A stretch of 64,000 nt of DNA from Plantactinospora soyae (GCF_014874095.1 NZ_JADBEB010000001.1:2914001-2978000); one strand, 5' to 3'; positions 26,454 through 34,813 are shown, counted from the stretch's first letter. Notes: a model not told the origin generated them from the letters alone. Numbers and translations are program-made.

Positions 26454-27602
26454 TCAGTACGGGCCGGGCCGTTGTTGCTGACGTCGCCGAAGGAGTAGCA
26501 CTACCAGGAGTGTGACCAGCAACCCGAGGACGACGAACGCGACGAGGACGACGATCAGGACGGTCGAGGCGGTGTTCGACCTGTTCTCAGGGTTCGGGGC
26601 GGCGTTGCCGTCGGCTTGGCTCGGGGTCGGGTTGGCGGTGGCGCTCGGACTGGCAGCCCCTTCCAACGGAGGTACGTCTGCCGTCAGCGCCGCAACCAGG
26701 TTGACTACCCCGTAGCCGTACTCCTCGTCCCGGCCAGGCGCGCCCTTGTCATCTGCGGTCGCCGTGAGCCGATGTACGACTTCCTCCGCCGACAGGTCGG
26801 GGAACTTGCTGCGTACCAGAGCCGCTGCTCCGGCGACAATGGCCGTCGAGTCCGATGTTCCGGTTCCCTTACGATAGCGCCCGTCGACAGATGTGCTGTA
26901 AATATCGACGCCCGGCGCAGCTATAACCACCCTATTGCCTGTTACCGAGACGTCGGCATGATCTCCTTTGCGGTCAGTTGCTCCAACCGCTAGGACCCCA
27001 GGGAATCCTGCAGGGAACCCTACTAACAGGCTCTTTGGTCGGTTACCAACGCCGGCGACGACAATGATATTAGCCTTGATTGCAGCCTCTACCGCTGCTC
27101 GAAGGCGAGGAGTCCCACCAGCATTGGACGAGATGCTGATTACATCCACGCGCTTCGAAGTTGCCCACTCGACCCCCTTGGCCAGGTCGTCGGCAGAGCC
27201 CCCGTCGCCCCTCTCATCTTGAATGGGAACGATTTTGGCTTGCGGAGCAATACCGAGCGCGCCGTTCGCGCCTCGACCATGTGCGGCGATGAGGCCGGCC
27301 ATTCCGGTTCCGTGGCCGTTTGGATCGCCGTCTTGTTTTCCGTTGCCGGAACCGCCAGCGTAGGTCACGGTTCCCGTCAAAAGATTGTTCCGCAGGTCTG
27401 GGTGAGGATCGACGCCGGTGTCAATGACCGCGACGGTCACGCCAGCACCTTGGCTGATCCTGTGAGCTTCCGCAACCTTAAGGAAGGGTAGATGCCATTG
27501 GTTATCACGAGCCTGATCGGCATATGCGGGCACGGCCGGTAGCACGGCAACGGCCGTGACGCACAGGAGCGCCACGGCCGCGCGGGTCGTGCGAGACGTC
27601 AC
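26454..27602 (-). CDS. mycP: type VII secretion mycosin (subtilisin-like membrane protease)
   Basis: 382 aa: signal peptide (to about AYA, residue 28), subtilase domain with catalytic Asp in VAVIDTGVDPHPDL, His in GHGTGMAGL and Ser in GTGTSDSTAIVAG, a Ser/Pro/Ala linker and one C-terminal membrane helix ending in arginines and QQQ. This is the MycP layout: a protease anchored outside the membrane beside an ESX translocon. Its GTG overlaps the upstream gene's stop (GTGA). Part of the gene (about 26800-27480) is visibly AT-richer than its surroundings. No EccB/C/D/E genes are in the window. Confidence 0.9.
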   Translation of the reverse strand: MTSRTTRAAVALLCVTAVAVLPAVPAYADQARDNQWHLPFLKVAEAHRISQGAGVTVAVIDTGVDPHPDLRNNLLTGTVTYAGGSGNGKQDGDPNGHGTGMAGLIAAHGRGANGALGIAPQAKIVPIQDERGDGGSADDLAKGVEWATSKRVDVISISSNAGGTPRLRAAVEAAIKANIIVVAGVGNRPKSLLVGFPAGFPGVLAVGATDRKGDHADVSVTGNRVVIAAPGVDIYSTSVDGRYRKGTGTSDSTAIVAGAAALVRSKFPDLSAEEVVHRLTATADDKGAPGRDEEYGYGVVNLVAALTADVPPLEGAASPSATANPTPSQADGNAAPNPENRSNTASTVLIVVLVAFVVLGLLVTLLVVLLLRRRQQQRPGPY

Positions 27603-28972
27603 CGGTTGTAGCCGATCGCCGGGCCAGGGTCGATCCGGCGGTTTTCGCGGCCCGGCATCATGACCGGCGCTACTCCCTCGTCGGTCTCCCAGGGGTTGTC
27701 AGGGTCCCAGTGCTGGACGCCCTGCTCTTCCTTGCTGCGATCGCCACTACGTCCGCCCGCCCCCATCCCGAGGGTTTGGCCGCTACCCATTGGACCCCGA
27801 CCCATTCCGGAGCCTGGTCGCTGCCCGGCGCCGCCAAGTGGCGTCGTGCCTGCGCCTCCGCTGGCGCCACCGATGACGCCACCTACCGGGTTGATCCGCC
27901 GGGCTGCTCCGGCTCCCGAGGCCGGTTGCGACAGTCCGGATCCAGGAGCCCCACCGATCATTCCACCGGGAGGCATCGCCCGTGGCGTCACACCAGCGTT
28001 GGGTCCATACCCTGGCGCCTTGTTCAGGCCCGTGTTAGTAGACGAAATGGGGTAACCGCTAACCGGAGGCTTGGTTCCAGGTGGCAGTCCGGGGGGTGCG
28101 ATCGGAGGAGGTAGTCCAGGGCCAGTGGTAGGCGGAGGGGCGGGTGGTATGACGCTTGGCGGCGTCGGCGTGACAGGCGGAGGCGCTACCGGCGCCGTGG
28201 TGCCCAGGATCGGACCTGTTCCGGGCGGGGGCGTTGTCGTAACGACGGTCTGAATGGCCGGCGACGGCGAAGCTGTGTAGCTTGCACCGCCACCACTGCT
28301 CGAGATCGGCACGACCGGAGGAAAGACAGGTGGTGTCGAACCACCCATCGCTTCGCTTCCGCCTCCACCGCCCGGAGGGTCATCAACGCGGCCCTTTTCG
28401 TTCCGGTACTTCGGCGGTTGCCGGAGTTGCATCTGGGCCGTGGCAAGCTCGCTGCTCAGCCCGTACATGACGTGGCGGGCCTGCCAGTTCAGATCTTCCA
28501 GGTCGGCGTCGGTCGTTGGCGTCGTGCCGGCCGGCGGCTTTCCCTGATTTGCCGCGACGTCGGCGTCGTACCGGAGCTTGGCCTGCTTCTTGACCTGGTA
28601 ATCGTTGTAGATCTTTTCGAGGTTGCCACGCGATTCCCAGATTGCCTGAGTGACACTCTTGAAGGTCTGGTGGTTGGCGACCGCCGTGTCGTGGACGCCC
28701 TGCACGGTGCCGATGAGGAAGTCGAGCCGAGCGACGTACGCTCGCGAAGCCTCGCTCTTCTCCGGGGGCCAGGCTTCGATCAGGCTCTCGCGGTACTGCT
28801 TAAGACGCGACAGGTGTATCGAGCTCAGTTCCGACGTCTTCTGCCAGCCGCTGACGTGCTGCCAGTGTGTGTCGGTCTGCTGGTTGGCGAGCTTCGGCCA
28901 CATATCGTCGACGTTCTGCCCGACCCAGTTGGTCGTGCCAGCGACCCCGCCGGTTCCGCCTCCGTCAAGCAT
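27599..28972 (-). CDS. type VII secretion-associated protein with helical N-terminus and Pro/Gly-rich tail
   Basis: 457 aa. The first ~190 residues are helical (NWVGQNVDDMWPKLANQQTD, then EAWPPEKSEASRAYVARLD) and resemble the helical hairpin of WXG/PPE-type secreted proteins. The rest is low-complexity: proline-rich (TPPPGTGPILGTTAPVAPPP) then glycine-rich (GGMIGGAPGSG). Many small proteins encoded next to mycosins look like this and are presumed substrates. Its ATG overlaps the previous gene by eight bases and its stop overlaps mycP by four, so the three genes are tightly coupled. Exact family not recognised. Confidence 0.75.
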   Translation of the reverse strand: MLDGGGTGGVAGTTNWVGQNVDDMWPKLANQQTDTHWQHVSGWQKTSELSSIHLSRLKQYRESLIEAWPPEKSEASRAYVARLDFLIGTVQGVHDTAVANHQTFKSVTQAIWESRGNLEKIYNDYQVKKQAKLRYDADVAANQGKPPAGTTPTTDADLEDLNWQARHVMYGLSSELATAQMQLRQPPKYRNEKGRVDDPPGGGGGSEAMGGSTPPVFPPVVPISSSGGGASYTASPSPAIQTVVTTTPPPGTGPILGTTAPVAPPPVTPTPPSVIPPAPPPTTGPGLPPPIAPPGLPPGTKPPVSGYPISSTNTGLNKAPGYGPNAGVTPRAMPPGGMIGGAPGSGLSQPASGAGAARRINPVGGVIGGASGGAGTTPLGGAGQRPGSGMGRGPMGSGQTLGMGAGGRSGDRSKEEQGVQHWDPDNPWETDEGVAPVMMPGRENRRIDPGPAIGYNR

Positions 28973-29426
28973 CCGAACCCCCCGAGTTGTCCGTGCCGCC
29001 CTGCGGAGGCGTTGCAGTCTGGGTCCCAGCCGGTGGCGGTGGCGCCGCAGTGGTCTGGTCCAAGGCGTTCTCGACGTCGCGCACCCGGGCGTGCGAGAAC
29101 GCGTCAGCCTGGCCGTAGTTCTTGCTGACGGTCTCGGCCGCAGTGGCGAGTCCACCCGTGCCGTCACCGACCTCCCAGACCCGGGTGGAGGTGTCCTGCT
29201 GCACGGTCCGGTGTGCTGTCATGAACTCGAACAACTCCGGGAAATCGACCGGCCCGGGCAGGTCGGGCAGCATGTCCGCCTGGACTTCCTCCATGTGCGG
29301 GACATAGTTCTTCTGCACCTCGGCCGTCAACTGCTTGGCGAACTCTTCCATCCGCTGGATGTCGGCCTCGATGGAGCCGCCATAGTCTCGCAACCACGCA
29401 GGGCCGCGGTCTTCCTCAGGTATCAC
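28965..29426 (-). CDS. small WXG-like type VII secretion-associated protein
   Basis: 153 aa, predicted helical with a disordered Pro/Gly/Thr tail. It starts MIPEEDRGPAWLRDYGGSIEADIQRMEEFAKQL and later has VWEVGDGTGGLATAAETVSKNYGQADAFS, an ESX-substrate-like pattern. GTG 29426 has a good SD (GGGGAGAAG). It is the first gene of the three-gene operon with the proline-rich protein and the mycosin. TTGACG is visible on this strand upstream (about 29450), a possible -35 box. Function inferred from context only. Confidence 0.7.
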   Translation of the reverse strand: MIPEEDRGPAWLRDYGGSIEADIQRMEEFAKQLTAEVQKNYVPHMEEVQADMLPDLPGPVDFPELFEFMTAHRTVQQDTSTRVWEVGDGTGGLATAAETVSKNYGQADAFSHARVRDVENALDQTTAAPPPPAGTQTATPPQGGTDNSGGSDA

Positions 29427-29517
29427 GTCTTCTCCCCAGGTACTACGTACTGCCCCACGTCAAGGTTAGTGGGTGCAGGCCCGCGAGGGCAGCCCCGTTC
29501 CAAGGCCTGAGGACGGG

Positions 29518-29745
29518 TCAGCGGGGAAGGCCGGCGACCCGCCAGCCATCACGGCCACCTCGGGCCGGCATGCCGGACACCGTACCGGGCCGGGCGCGTT
29601 GTGCCCAGGTTGACACGGGAGCCGGTTGGGCCGATGTGTCCGGTCGGGTACGGGTACGGAGGAAGATCGCCCCGACCAAGGCAGCCAGCTCCTCCGGGGA
29701 GGGCGTACCTCGGACCACCCGAAGCAGCCTCTCGTCGTCAACCAT
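29518..29745 (-). CDS. acyl-CoA carboxylase epsilon subunit
   Basis: 75 aa, the small AccE/PccE type that stabilises actinobacterial carboxylase complexes. The family core LLRVVRGTPSPEELAALVGAIFLRTR and the C-terminal W-x-x-G-LPR (GWRVAGLPR) are both present. The ATG at 29745 has TACCCT (29753-29758) seven bases upstream and no SD. It normally follows the beta-chain gene directly; here the beta chain is about 5 kb away on the same strand, and the alpha chain about 8 kb away on the other side. Confidence 0.8.
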   Translation of the reverse strand: MVDDERLLRVVRGTPSPEELAALVGAIFLRTRTRPDTSAQPAPVSTWAQRARPGTVSGMPARGGRDGWRVAGLPR

Positions 29746-29836
29746 GGGCTTGAGGGTACGTCGTTATCGGTTGGCCGACGTCTCAGATAGGCGTGCCGCA
29801 GGTGTGACTCAGGTTGCCGTTGGGTACCGTCCACGG
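29746..29836. promoter_or_regulatory. divergent leaderless promoters, epsilon subunit and Ser/Thr kinase
   Basis: TACCCT (29753-29758, minus strand) lies seven bases before the epsilon-subunit ATG. TACCGT (29825-29830, plus strand) lies six bases before the kinase GTG. Neither start has an SD. Confidence 0.5.
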
Positions 29837-31864
29837 GTGTCCAGTGCGCCCCCACAACTCATCGCTGACCGATACCGGCTTGTTGAGCCGCTAGGCCAGG
29901 GCGGGATGGGTCGTGTCTGGAAGGCACGCGACGAAGTCCTGCACCGGGATGTTGCGATCAAGGAGTTGGTCCCCCCACCAGGCCTGACCGAGGACGAGCG
30001 TCGCGAAATGCGTGAGCGTTCGTTACGTGAGGCCCGAGCCATCGCCCGACTCAACCACGCGAACGTGGTACGCGTCTTCGACGTGCTGCGTACGGACGGT
30101 GATCCCTGGATCGTCATGGAGTACGTCCCGTCACGTTCGCTACAGGACGTACTCGCCGCTGACGGGCCGGTTCCCGCCACCCGGGCCGCCGAGATCGGGC
30201 TCGGGGTGCTCGGCGCGTTGAACTCGGCGCACCGGGCCGGAGTCATGCACCGGGACGTGAAGCCCGGCAACGTTCTTCTCGGCGACGACGGTCGGGTCGT
30301 ACTGACCGACTTCGGGTTGGCGACCGTGCCGGGCGACCCGAACGTGACCCGTACCGGCCTGGTGCTGGGTTCGCCCGCCTACATCGCTCCCGAGCGGGCG
30401 CGGGACGGCACCGCCGGGCCCGAGGGCGACCTCTGGTCGCTGGGCGCGACGCTCTATGCCGCCGTGGAGGGGCAGTCGCCCTTCGCCCGGCCGTCCGCGA
30501 TCGCGACCCTGGCGGCGCTGGCCACCGAGCCGCCGCCCGTGTCGCGGCGGGCCGGGCCGATGAAGGCGGTGCTCGCCGGACTGCTACGCAAGGACCCGGC
30601 GAACCGGATCACCGCGGACGTGGCGGAGCGGCTACTGCGCCGCGCCTCCGGTCGCCGTCGTAGCCCCGGGATGTCACTGCTTGATGGCGTACGGCGACCC
30701 GGGCCGAACGGTCCGCGTGAACCGGGTGAGCCGCGTACGAGGATCGTGCCGTTGCCGGCGCCCCGCCCCGCGCAGGAGCAGCCGCCGATCGCACCGCCTC
30801 CGCCACCTCCGGCCGCTCCACCAGCGGCGGAGACGACGAAGTTGCCCGCCTCGTCGGCCAGTGCCGCCGCCGCATCGGCAGCAACACCGGAATCGCCGCC
30901 GACGGAGTCCGTGGCCGAATCCGTAACCCCGGACGTTGCGCCCGCGCCGGCCGAACCAACCGTCGTCGTCGTACCCGGTGACGGCGATGAGAAGGCGGCG
31001 CCGGAGCCGACGGCGGTGCAGCCAGGGGTGCAGCCGCAGCCTGAGGCGGCGCCGACCCAACTGGTCGCGCCGGTGGCACAGCCGGCGGGCCGGGCGACGG
31101 TTCCCGCCGACCGCGGTGCCGTGCACGACGGTGACCGGGCCAGCTCCGGTCCGCTGGCTGCGCTCACCGCCGGCAACCGCAGGCTGTGGTTGATCGGGGG
31201 CGTGGTCGTCCTGCTCCTCGGCGCCCTCTTCGTGATCGTGCCGCTGGCCAACGGCGGCTCGGATGAGGATCCCGGCGCCGGGCCGGGCCCCAACCCCACC
31301 AGCCAGCCAGCCGCCACCCCGCCGGCAGCCGCCACCAGCACACCGCCGCCCACACCGGCTCCGACGACCGCCGCAGCGACCCAACCCGCCACCACGCCCA
31401 CCGGTCAAGCAGCCCAGCCGCCGCTACCGAACGGCTGGAAGATTCATCGGGACAACACCGGCTTCTCGGTGCCGGTGCCGAGCAACTGGACGATCAGCCG
31501 GGAGGGTCCGCGCGTCAAGTTCAACGATCCCAACAGCAGCCGATTCCTGATGATCGACCAGACGAACAGTCCCCGACCGGACCCCGTCGCGGACTGGAGA
31601 AGCCAGGAGGGGTACCGCAAGGGCGACTACAGCAACTACCAGCGAGTGAAGATCGTAGAGGTCAAGAACTACTGGCTGAAGGCCGCCGACTGGGAGTGGC
31701 TGCACACCGAGGGTGGCGTGCGGATGCACGTCCGCAACCGGGGATTCGTCACGTCGAGTAAGAAGGCGTACGCGATCCGCTGGGACACCGCGGAGAGCGA
31801 TTGGGCCAAGAACCTCCCGACCTTCGAGATCATCGCTACCGGCTTCAAACCCGCTGGAAGTTGA
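29837..31864 (+). CDS. membrane Ser/Thr protein kinase (PknB type)
   Basis: 675 aa. The kinase domain is at about 8-285, with GQGGMGRVWKA (P-loop), VAIKEL (Lys), HRDVKPGNVLL (catalytic loop), DFGLA and GSPAYIAPE. A 180-residue Pro/Ala/Thr-rich juxtamembrane segment follows, then one membrane helix (LWLIGGVVVLLLGALFVIVPL), a Pro/Thr-rich stalk and an extracellular domain of about 140 residues (NGWKIHRDNTGFSVPVPSNW to the end). It resembles other actinobacterial kinases with PsbP/LpqN-like sensor domains. It lies next to the type VII cassette. The frame runs on upstream, but GTG 29837 has TACCGT at six bases and starts right before the kinase fold. Confidence 0.9.
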   Translation: MSSAPPQLIADRYRLVEPLGQGGMGRVWKARDEVLHRDVAIKELVPPPGLTEDERREMRERSLREARAIARLNHANVVRVFDVLRTDGDPWIVMEYVPSRSLQDVLAADGPVPATRAAEIGLGVLGALNSAHRAGVMHRDVKPGNVLLGDDGRVVLTDFGLATVPGDPNVTRTGLVLGSPAYIAPERARDGTAGPEGDLWSLGATLYAAVEGQSPFARPSAIATLAALATEPPPVSRRAGPMKAVLAGLLRKDPANRITADVAERLLRRASGRRRSPGMSLLDGVRRPGPNGPREPGEPRTRIVPLPAPRPAQEQPPIAPPPPPPAAPPAAETTKLPASSASAAAASAATPESPPTESVAESVTPDVAPAPAEPTVVVVPGDGDEKAAPEPTAVQPGVQPQPEAAPTQLVAPVAQPAGRATVPADRGAVHDGDRASSGPLAALTAGNRRLWLIGGVVVLLLGALFVIVPLANGGSDEDPGAGPGPNPTSQPAATPPAAATSTPPPTPAPTTAAATQPATTPTGQAAQPPLPNGWKIHRDNTGFSVPVPSNWTISREGPRVKFNDPNSSRFLMIDQTNSPRPDPVADWRSQEGYRKGDYSNYQRVKIVEVKNYWLKAADWEWLHTEGGVRMHVRNRGFVTSSKKAYAIRWDTAESDWAKNLPTFEIIATGFKPAGS

Positions 31865-31872
31865 CACGCATG

Positions 31873-31916
31873 ACCTCCCTTCCGTCGGGGTAGTGATGAT
31901 CTCGACGGAAGGAGGT
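31873..31916 (+). promoter_or_regulatory. hairpin burying the Shine-Dalgarno of the small membrane protein
   Basis: ACCTCC-C-TTCCGTCG (31873-31887) pairs with CGACGGAAGGAGGT (31903-31916): 14 bp with one bulged C and a 15-base loop. The 3' arm contains the complete SD AAGGAGGT for the ATG at 31924. The 5' arm begins nine bases after the kinase stop, so a terminating ribosome would open it. It could instead serve as a kinase terminator. Confidence 0.6.
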
Positions 31917-31923
31917 ACGACTG

Positions 31924-32184
31924 ATGCGTTTCCGACATCGCGCGACGAAGCCGAGCATTGCACTGTGGATGGTGGTCGCCATCGGCGACCTGGCCCTGCT
32001 CGTCGCGAGCGTTGGCATGGTTGCGCTGGTCGCGCTCGCTAGCGTCGTGATCGTGGCCGTCGCTACGGTCGGCGGTTGGCTGTTGCTGCGACGAGGCATG
32101 CAGGACCGGAACATGGTGCCGGCCCGGATGGCGGTTCCGGTGACGGCCCGACCGAGGACCGGAGCCGCACGTCAGTATCGGTGA
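31924..32184 (+). CDS. small membrane protein
   Basis: 86 aa with two adjacent hydrophobic segments (IALWMVVAIGDLALLVASVGMV, then VALASVVIVAVATVGGWLLL), a basic N-terminus (MRFRHRATK) and a basic tail. No family recognised. It has the best SD in the window (AAGGAGGT), but this is sequestered in a hairpin. It probably shares a transcript with the kinase and may be its partner; that is inference from position. Confidence 0.65.
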   Translation: MRFRHRATKPSIALWMVVAIGDLALLVASVGMVALVALASVVIVAVATVGGWLLLRRGMQDRNMVPARMAVPVTARPRTGAARQYR

Positions 32185-32197
32185 ATCGGCTTGCGAC

Positions 32198-32259
32198 GTT
32201 AGCGGCAGCCGGATCAGTTATCGACCGCGTAGGTGATGACAGGTCCCGCTGCCGCTAAC
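32198..32259. repeat. 12-bp perfect inverted repeat with 38-base spacer
   Basis: GTTAGCGGCAGC (32198-32209) and GCTGCCGCTAAC (32248-32259) lie just after the small membrane protein gene. It may be a long hairpin terminator or a protein site. Confidence 0.5.
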
Positions 32260-32262
32260 TCG

Positions 32263-32294
32263 TGGCCATCCGCATGACTTCACGGGGATGGCCA
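32263..32294. terminator. hairpin terminator between convergent small genes
   Basis: Perfect 9-bp arms TGGCCATCC (32263-32271) and GGATGGCCA (32286-32294) with a 14-base loop, at the 3' end of the minus-strand gene that follows. Confidence 0.5.
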
Positions 32295-32486
32295 TCGGGT
32301 GTTGGGGCGGCGGACGAGGGCAGCGATGTCGGCCCGGTCGTGGGACAGCAGGCCGCTGCGGGCGTCGCGGTAGCGCGGACAGGGCCAGCGGCGTCGGCAG
32401 GCGGCGCATCGCCACATCCCCAGTAATCGCCACAGGGGCGCGGGACGGTGCTGCTCGACGATCACCATTGCCCGATCCCGTTCCAC
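32280..32486 (-). CDS. small cysteine-containing (putative zinc-binding) protein
   Basis: 68 aa: VIVEQHRPAPLWRLLGMWRC, then AACRRRWPCPRYRDARSGLL. The H..W..WRCxxCxxxWPC pattern is common in small uncharacterised actinobacterial proteins and looks like a zinc knuckle. GTG 32486 has GGGAGGT five bases upstream; an internal ATG lies six codons in. It is divergent from the GntR gene, with a palindromic operator between them. Function unknown. Confidence 0.6.
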   Translation of the reverse strand: MERDRAMVIVEQHRPAPLWRLLGMWRCAACRRRWPCPRYRDARSGLLSHDRADIAALVRRPNTRWPSP

Positions 32487-32640
32487 GAGGCACCTCCCGG
32501 AGTAGGCGGACGCGCGGCGACCTGCCGACTCGCCGGGGGAGGCAGGCCGCCGCGCGGGAACCGACCTCCACCAGCTGCGGACCAGAGGGAATCGGTTGTC
32601 AGCAACTTAATGCATAAGGTAGAGCAAGGCAAGGCTATGT

Positions 32641-32662
32641 GCATCATGATGCCTCGTGATGC
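32641..32662. promoter_or_regulatory. probable GntR operator
   Basis: Perfect 12-bp palindrome GCATCATGATGC (32641-32652) followed by a further half-site GTGATGC (32656-32662), in the 224-bp gap shared by the divergent zinc-knuckle and GntR genes. Confidence 0.5.
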
Positions 32663-32710
32663 TTGTGGCTCTTCGGTCCGCCGTGATCAAATGTCAGTGC
32701 GGACCAGGGG

Positions 32711-32932
32711 GTGCCCTTGCCTACCTCGAAGACCCAAAAGATCATCAATGACATCACTGCCCAGATCGAGTCCGGGAAGCTCGCTCCGGGTGATCAGTTG
32801 CCGAGTACGGCGGAACTGCGTGCCCAGTACGGCGTTTCCGTAACGGTGGTGCGGGGCGCGGTGAACTGGCTCAAAGCCAAGGGCCTGGTGGAAGGCCACC
32901 CCGGGCTCGGGGTCTTCGTCACCGAGGAATGA
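32711..32932 (+). CDS. short GntR-family regulator (DNA-binding domain only)
   Basis: 73 aa or less: KIINDITAQIESGKLAPGDQLPSTAELRAQYGVSVTVVRGAVNWLKAKGLVEGHPGLGVFV, a complete GntR winged helix with no effector domain. GTG 32711 lies too close to AGGGGG; TTG 32717 is better spaced and may be the real start. Such mini-GntR proteins are frequent in actinobacteria and probably dimerise on palindromes such as the one at 32641-32652. The stop overlaps an ATG (ATGA at 32929) that is in frame with the next gene. Confidence 0.8.
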   Translation: MPLPTSKTQKIINDITAQIESGKLAPGDQLPSTAELRAQYGVSVTVVRGAVNWLKAKGLVEGHPGLGVFVTEE

Positions 32933-32955
32933 CGTCAGGGCTAGGCTCGCTCGCT

Positions 32956-33696
32956 GTGTCGATGGATGGACTGACAGACCTCTGGGACCGGCTCCTCGGA
33001 GCGCAACCGGATCCACCCCCGCTGCTGGTCCTGATCACTGGCCTGGTGGCGCTGACCGTGGTGCTGACCCGGCTGCCCTGGCGGATCGGGCGGAACGCCA
33101 TCACCATCGCCCACGAGGGCGGGCACGCGCTGGCGGCGTTGCTCACCGGCCGACGGCTACAGGGCATCCGGCTGCACTCGGACACCTCCGGGCTGACCCT
33201 CTCGGCCGGCCGACCGACCGGTCCCGGGATGGTGTTCACACTGCTGGCGGGCTATCTCGCGCCGTCGCTGATCGGGCTGGCCGGTGCCTGGGTACTCGGC
33301 GGAAACCGGATCACCCTGCTGCTCTGGGTAGCGGTCGCGCTCCTGCTCGCCATGCTGGTGATGATCCGCAACGTCTTCGGGATCGTCTCGATCGTCGTCA
33401 CCACCGCGGTCGTACTCGGGGTGTCCTGGATGGCGTCGCCGCAGGTGCAGGCCGCGTTCGCGTACACCGGGGTGTGGTTCCTGCTGCTCGGCGGGGTACG
33501 GCCGGTGGGTGAGCTGCAGACGCTGCGCCGGCGCGGGCAACTGCCGCAGTCGGACGCCGACCAACTCGCCTGGCTCACCCGGGTACCGGGGCTGGTCTGG
33601 GTCGGACTGTTCGGAGCGATCAACCTGATCGCGTTGCTGGCCGGCGCGGCCCTGCTCACCGGGCCGATACTCAGTACCGCGAGCCTGCCCGGGTGA
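32956..33696 (+). CDS. M50-family membrane metalloprotease-like protein
   Basis: 246 aa with about six membrane helices and the zinc motif HEGGH in ITIAHEGGHALAALLTGRRLQG (about 56-60). The rest follows the small M50B-like actinobacterial family (SDTSGLTLSAGRPTGPGMVFTLLAGYLAPSLIGL). Members are presumed intramembrane or membrane-bound proteases. GTG 32956 has TAGGCT (32942-32947) eight bases upstream. ATG 32929 overlaps the GntR stop but has its GAGG directly against it, so it is less likely. Confidence 0.8.
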   Translation: MSMDGLTDLWDRLLGAQPDPPPLLVLITGLVALTVVLTRLPWRIGRNAITIAHEGGHALAALLTGRRLQGIRLHSDTSGLTLSAGRPTGPGMVFTLLAGYLAPSLIGLAGAWVLGGNRITLLLWVAVALLLAMLVMIRNVFGIVSIVVTTAVVLGVSWMASPQVQAAFAYTGVWFLLLGGVRPVGELQTLRRRGQLPQSDADQLAWLTRVPGLVWVGLFGAINLIALLAGAALLTGPILSTASLPG

Positions 33697-33721
33697 GCGG
33701 CGGGGAGAGCGGGGGAACAGC

Positions 33722-34801
33722 ATGCGGTACGTGATCATCGGTGCGGGCGCGGTCGGCGGCACCATCGGCGTACGACTGAGCGAGGCCGGCCACGACGTGA
33801 CCCTGGTGGCCCGGGGACCGCACCTGGACGCGATCCGCGCGCACGGGTTGACCCTGACCACCCCCGACGGGGAGTACACCGCCCGGCTGCCGGCCATCGG
33901 CGATCCGGCCTCCGCTGGGCCGGCATCCACCGGCGTCGCGGCATCCGGATCGGCGGCCGGTGACGTCGCCGGCAACGGGAAGCAGCCCGGATTGCGGCTC
34001 ACTCCGGACACCGTCCTGATCCTTGCGGTGAAGTCGCAGGACACCGAGGCAGCCTTGCGGAGCTGGGCGGACCTGCCGGTGGCCGGGGGCGGGACGGCCG
34101 CACAGCGCCTGCCGCTGTTGACCGCGCAGAACGGGGTGGCGAACGAGCGGGCCGCCGCGCGGCTCTTCGACCGGGTCTATCCGGTCACCGTCTGGCTGCC
34201 GGCGACGCATCTGGAACCCGGCCGGGTCGTGGCCAGCGGGCATCCGTACTCCGGCATGTTGCACCTCGGGGTCTTCCCGTCCGGTACGGATGAGACCGCC
34301 GAACGGATCGCGAAGGACCTGGTGGCCAGCCGGATTCTCGCGCCGGTCCGGGCCGACGCGATGCGCTGGAAGTACGGCAAACTGCTCCGCAACCTCGGCA
34401 ACGGGATCGAGGCGCTGTTCGGCCGGCCGACCGGTGCCGGGCCGGGGCCGCATGCCGACCTTCTCGAGGCGGTACGGGTCGAGGGCGAGGCCGTGTTGAC
34501 AGCGGCCGGCATCTCGTACACCTCGGGGGCGGAGGAGGCGGCCGAACGTGGTGACCGGGTCCAGTCGGTCCCGGTGGGCGGAGGACAGCGGCAGGGCGGC
34601 TCGACCTGGCAGAGCCTGGCCCGGGACGCGGGTTCGGCCGAGACGGACTACCTCAACGGCGAGATCGTGCTGCTCGGCCGGTTGCACGGGGTGCCGACCC
34701 CGGTCAACGCGGCGGTGCAGCGGGCGGTGCGTCGGGCCGTACGGGAGAAGATCCCGGCCGGCGCCTTCCCGAGGGCGGAACTGACCGAGTCGCCGCGCTG
34801 A
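33722..34801 (+). CDS. 2-dehydropantoate 2-reductase (ApbA/PanE family)
   Basis: 359 aa. The NADPH-binding motif is at the N-terminus (MRYVIIGAGAVGGTIGVRL), with AVKSQDTEAAL, LLTAQNGVANE and the C-terminal ApbA domain containing MRWKYGKLLRNLGN (catalytic Lys) and DYLNGEIVLLGRLHGVPTPVNA. Canonical members reduce ketopantoate in pantothenate synthesis. The enzyme is longer than usual because of an Ala/Gly-rich insertion (about 62-90), so another 2-oxo acid may be the substrate. It follows the M50 gene by 25 bp. Its stop codon seeds the 8-bp repeat that follows. Confidence 0.85.
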   Translation: MRYVIIGAGAVGGTIGVRLSEAGHDVTLVARGPHLDAIRAHGLTLTTPDGEYTARLPAIGDPASAGPASTGVAASGSAAGDVAGNGKQPGLRLTPDTVLILAVKSQDTEAALRSWADLPVAGGGTAAQRLPLLTAQNGVANERAAARLFDRVYPVTVWLPATHLEPGRVVASGHPYSGMLHLGVFPSGTDETAERIAKDLVASRILAPVRADAMRWKYGKLLRNLGNGIEALFGRPTGAGPGPHADLLEAVRVEGEAVLTAAGISYTSGAEEAAERGDRVQSVPVGGGQRQGGSTWQSLARDAGSAETDYLNGEIVLLGRLHGVPTPVNAAVQRAVRRAVREKIPAGAFPRAELTESPR

Positions 34802-34813
34802 GCCGGCGACCTG

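Noticed and set aside
26454-29426. complete type VII secretion locus
   Set aside because: Only the mycosin and two substrate-like proteins are present; no FtsK-like ATPase or membrane core.
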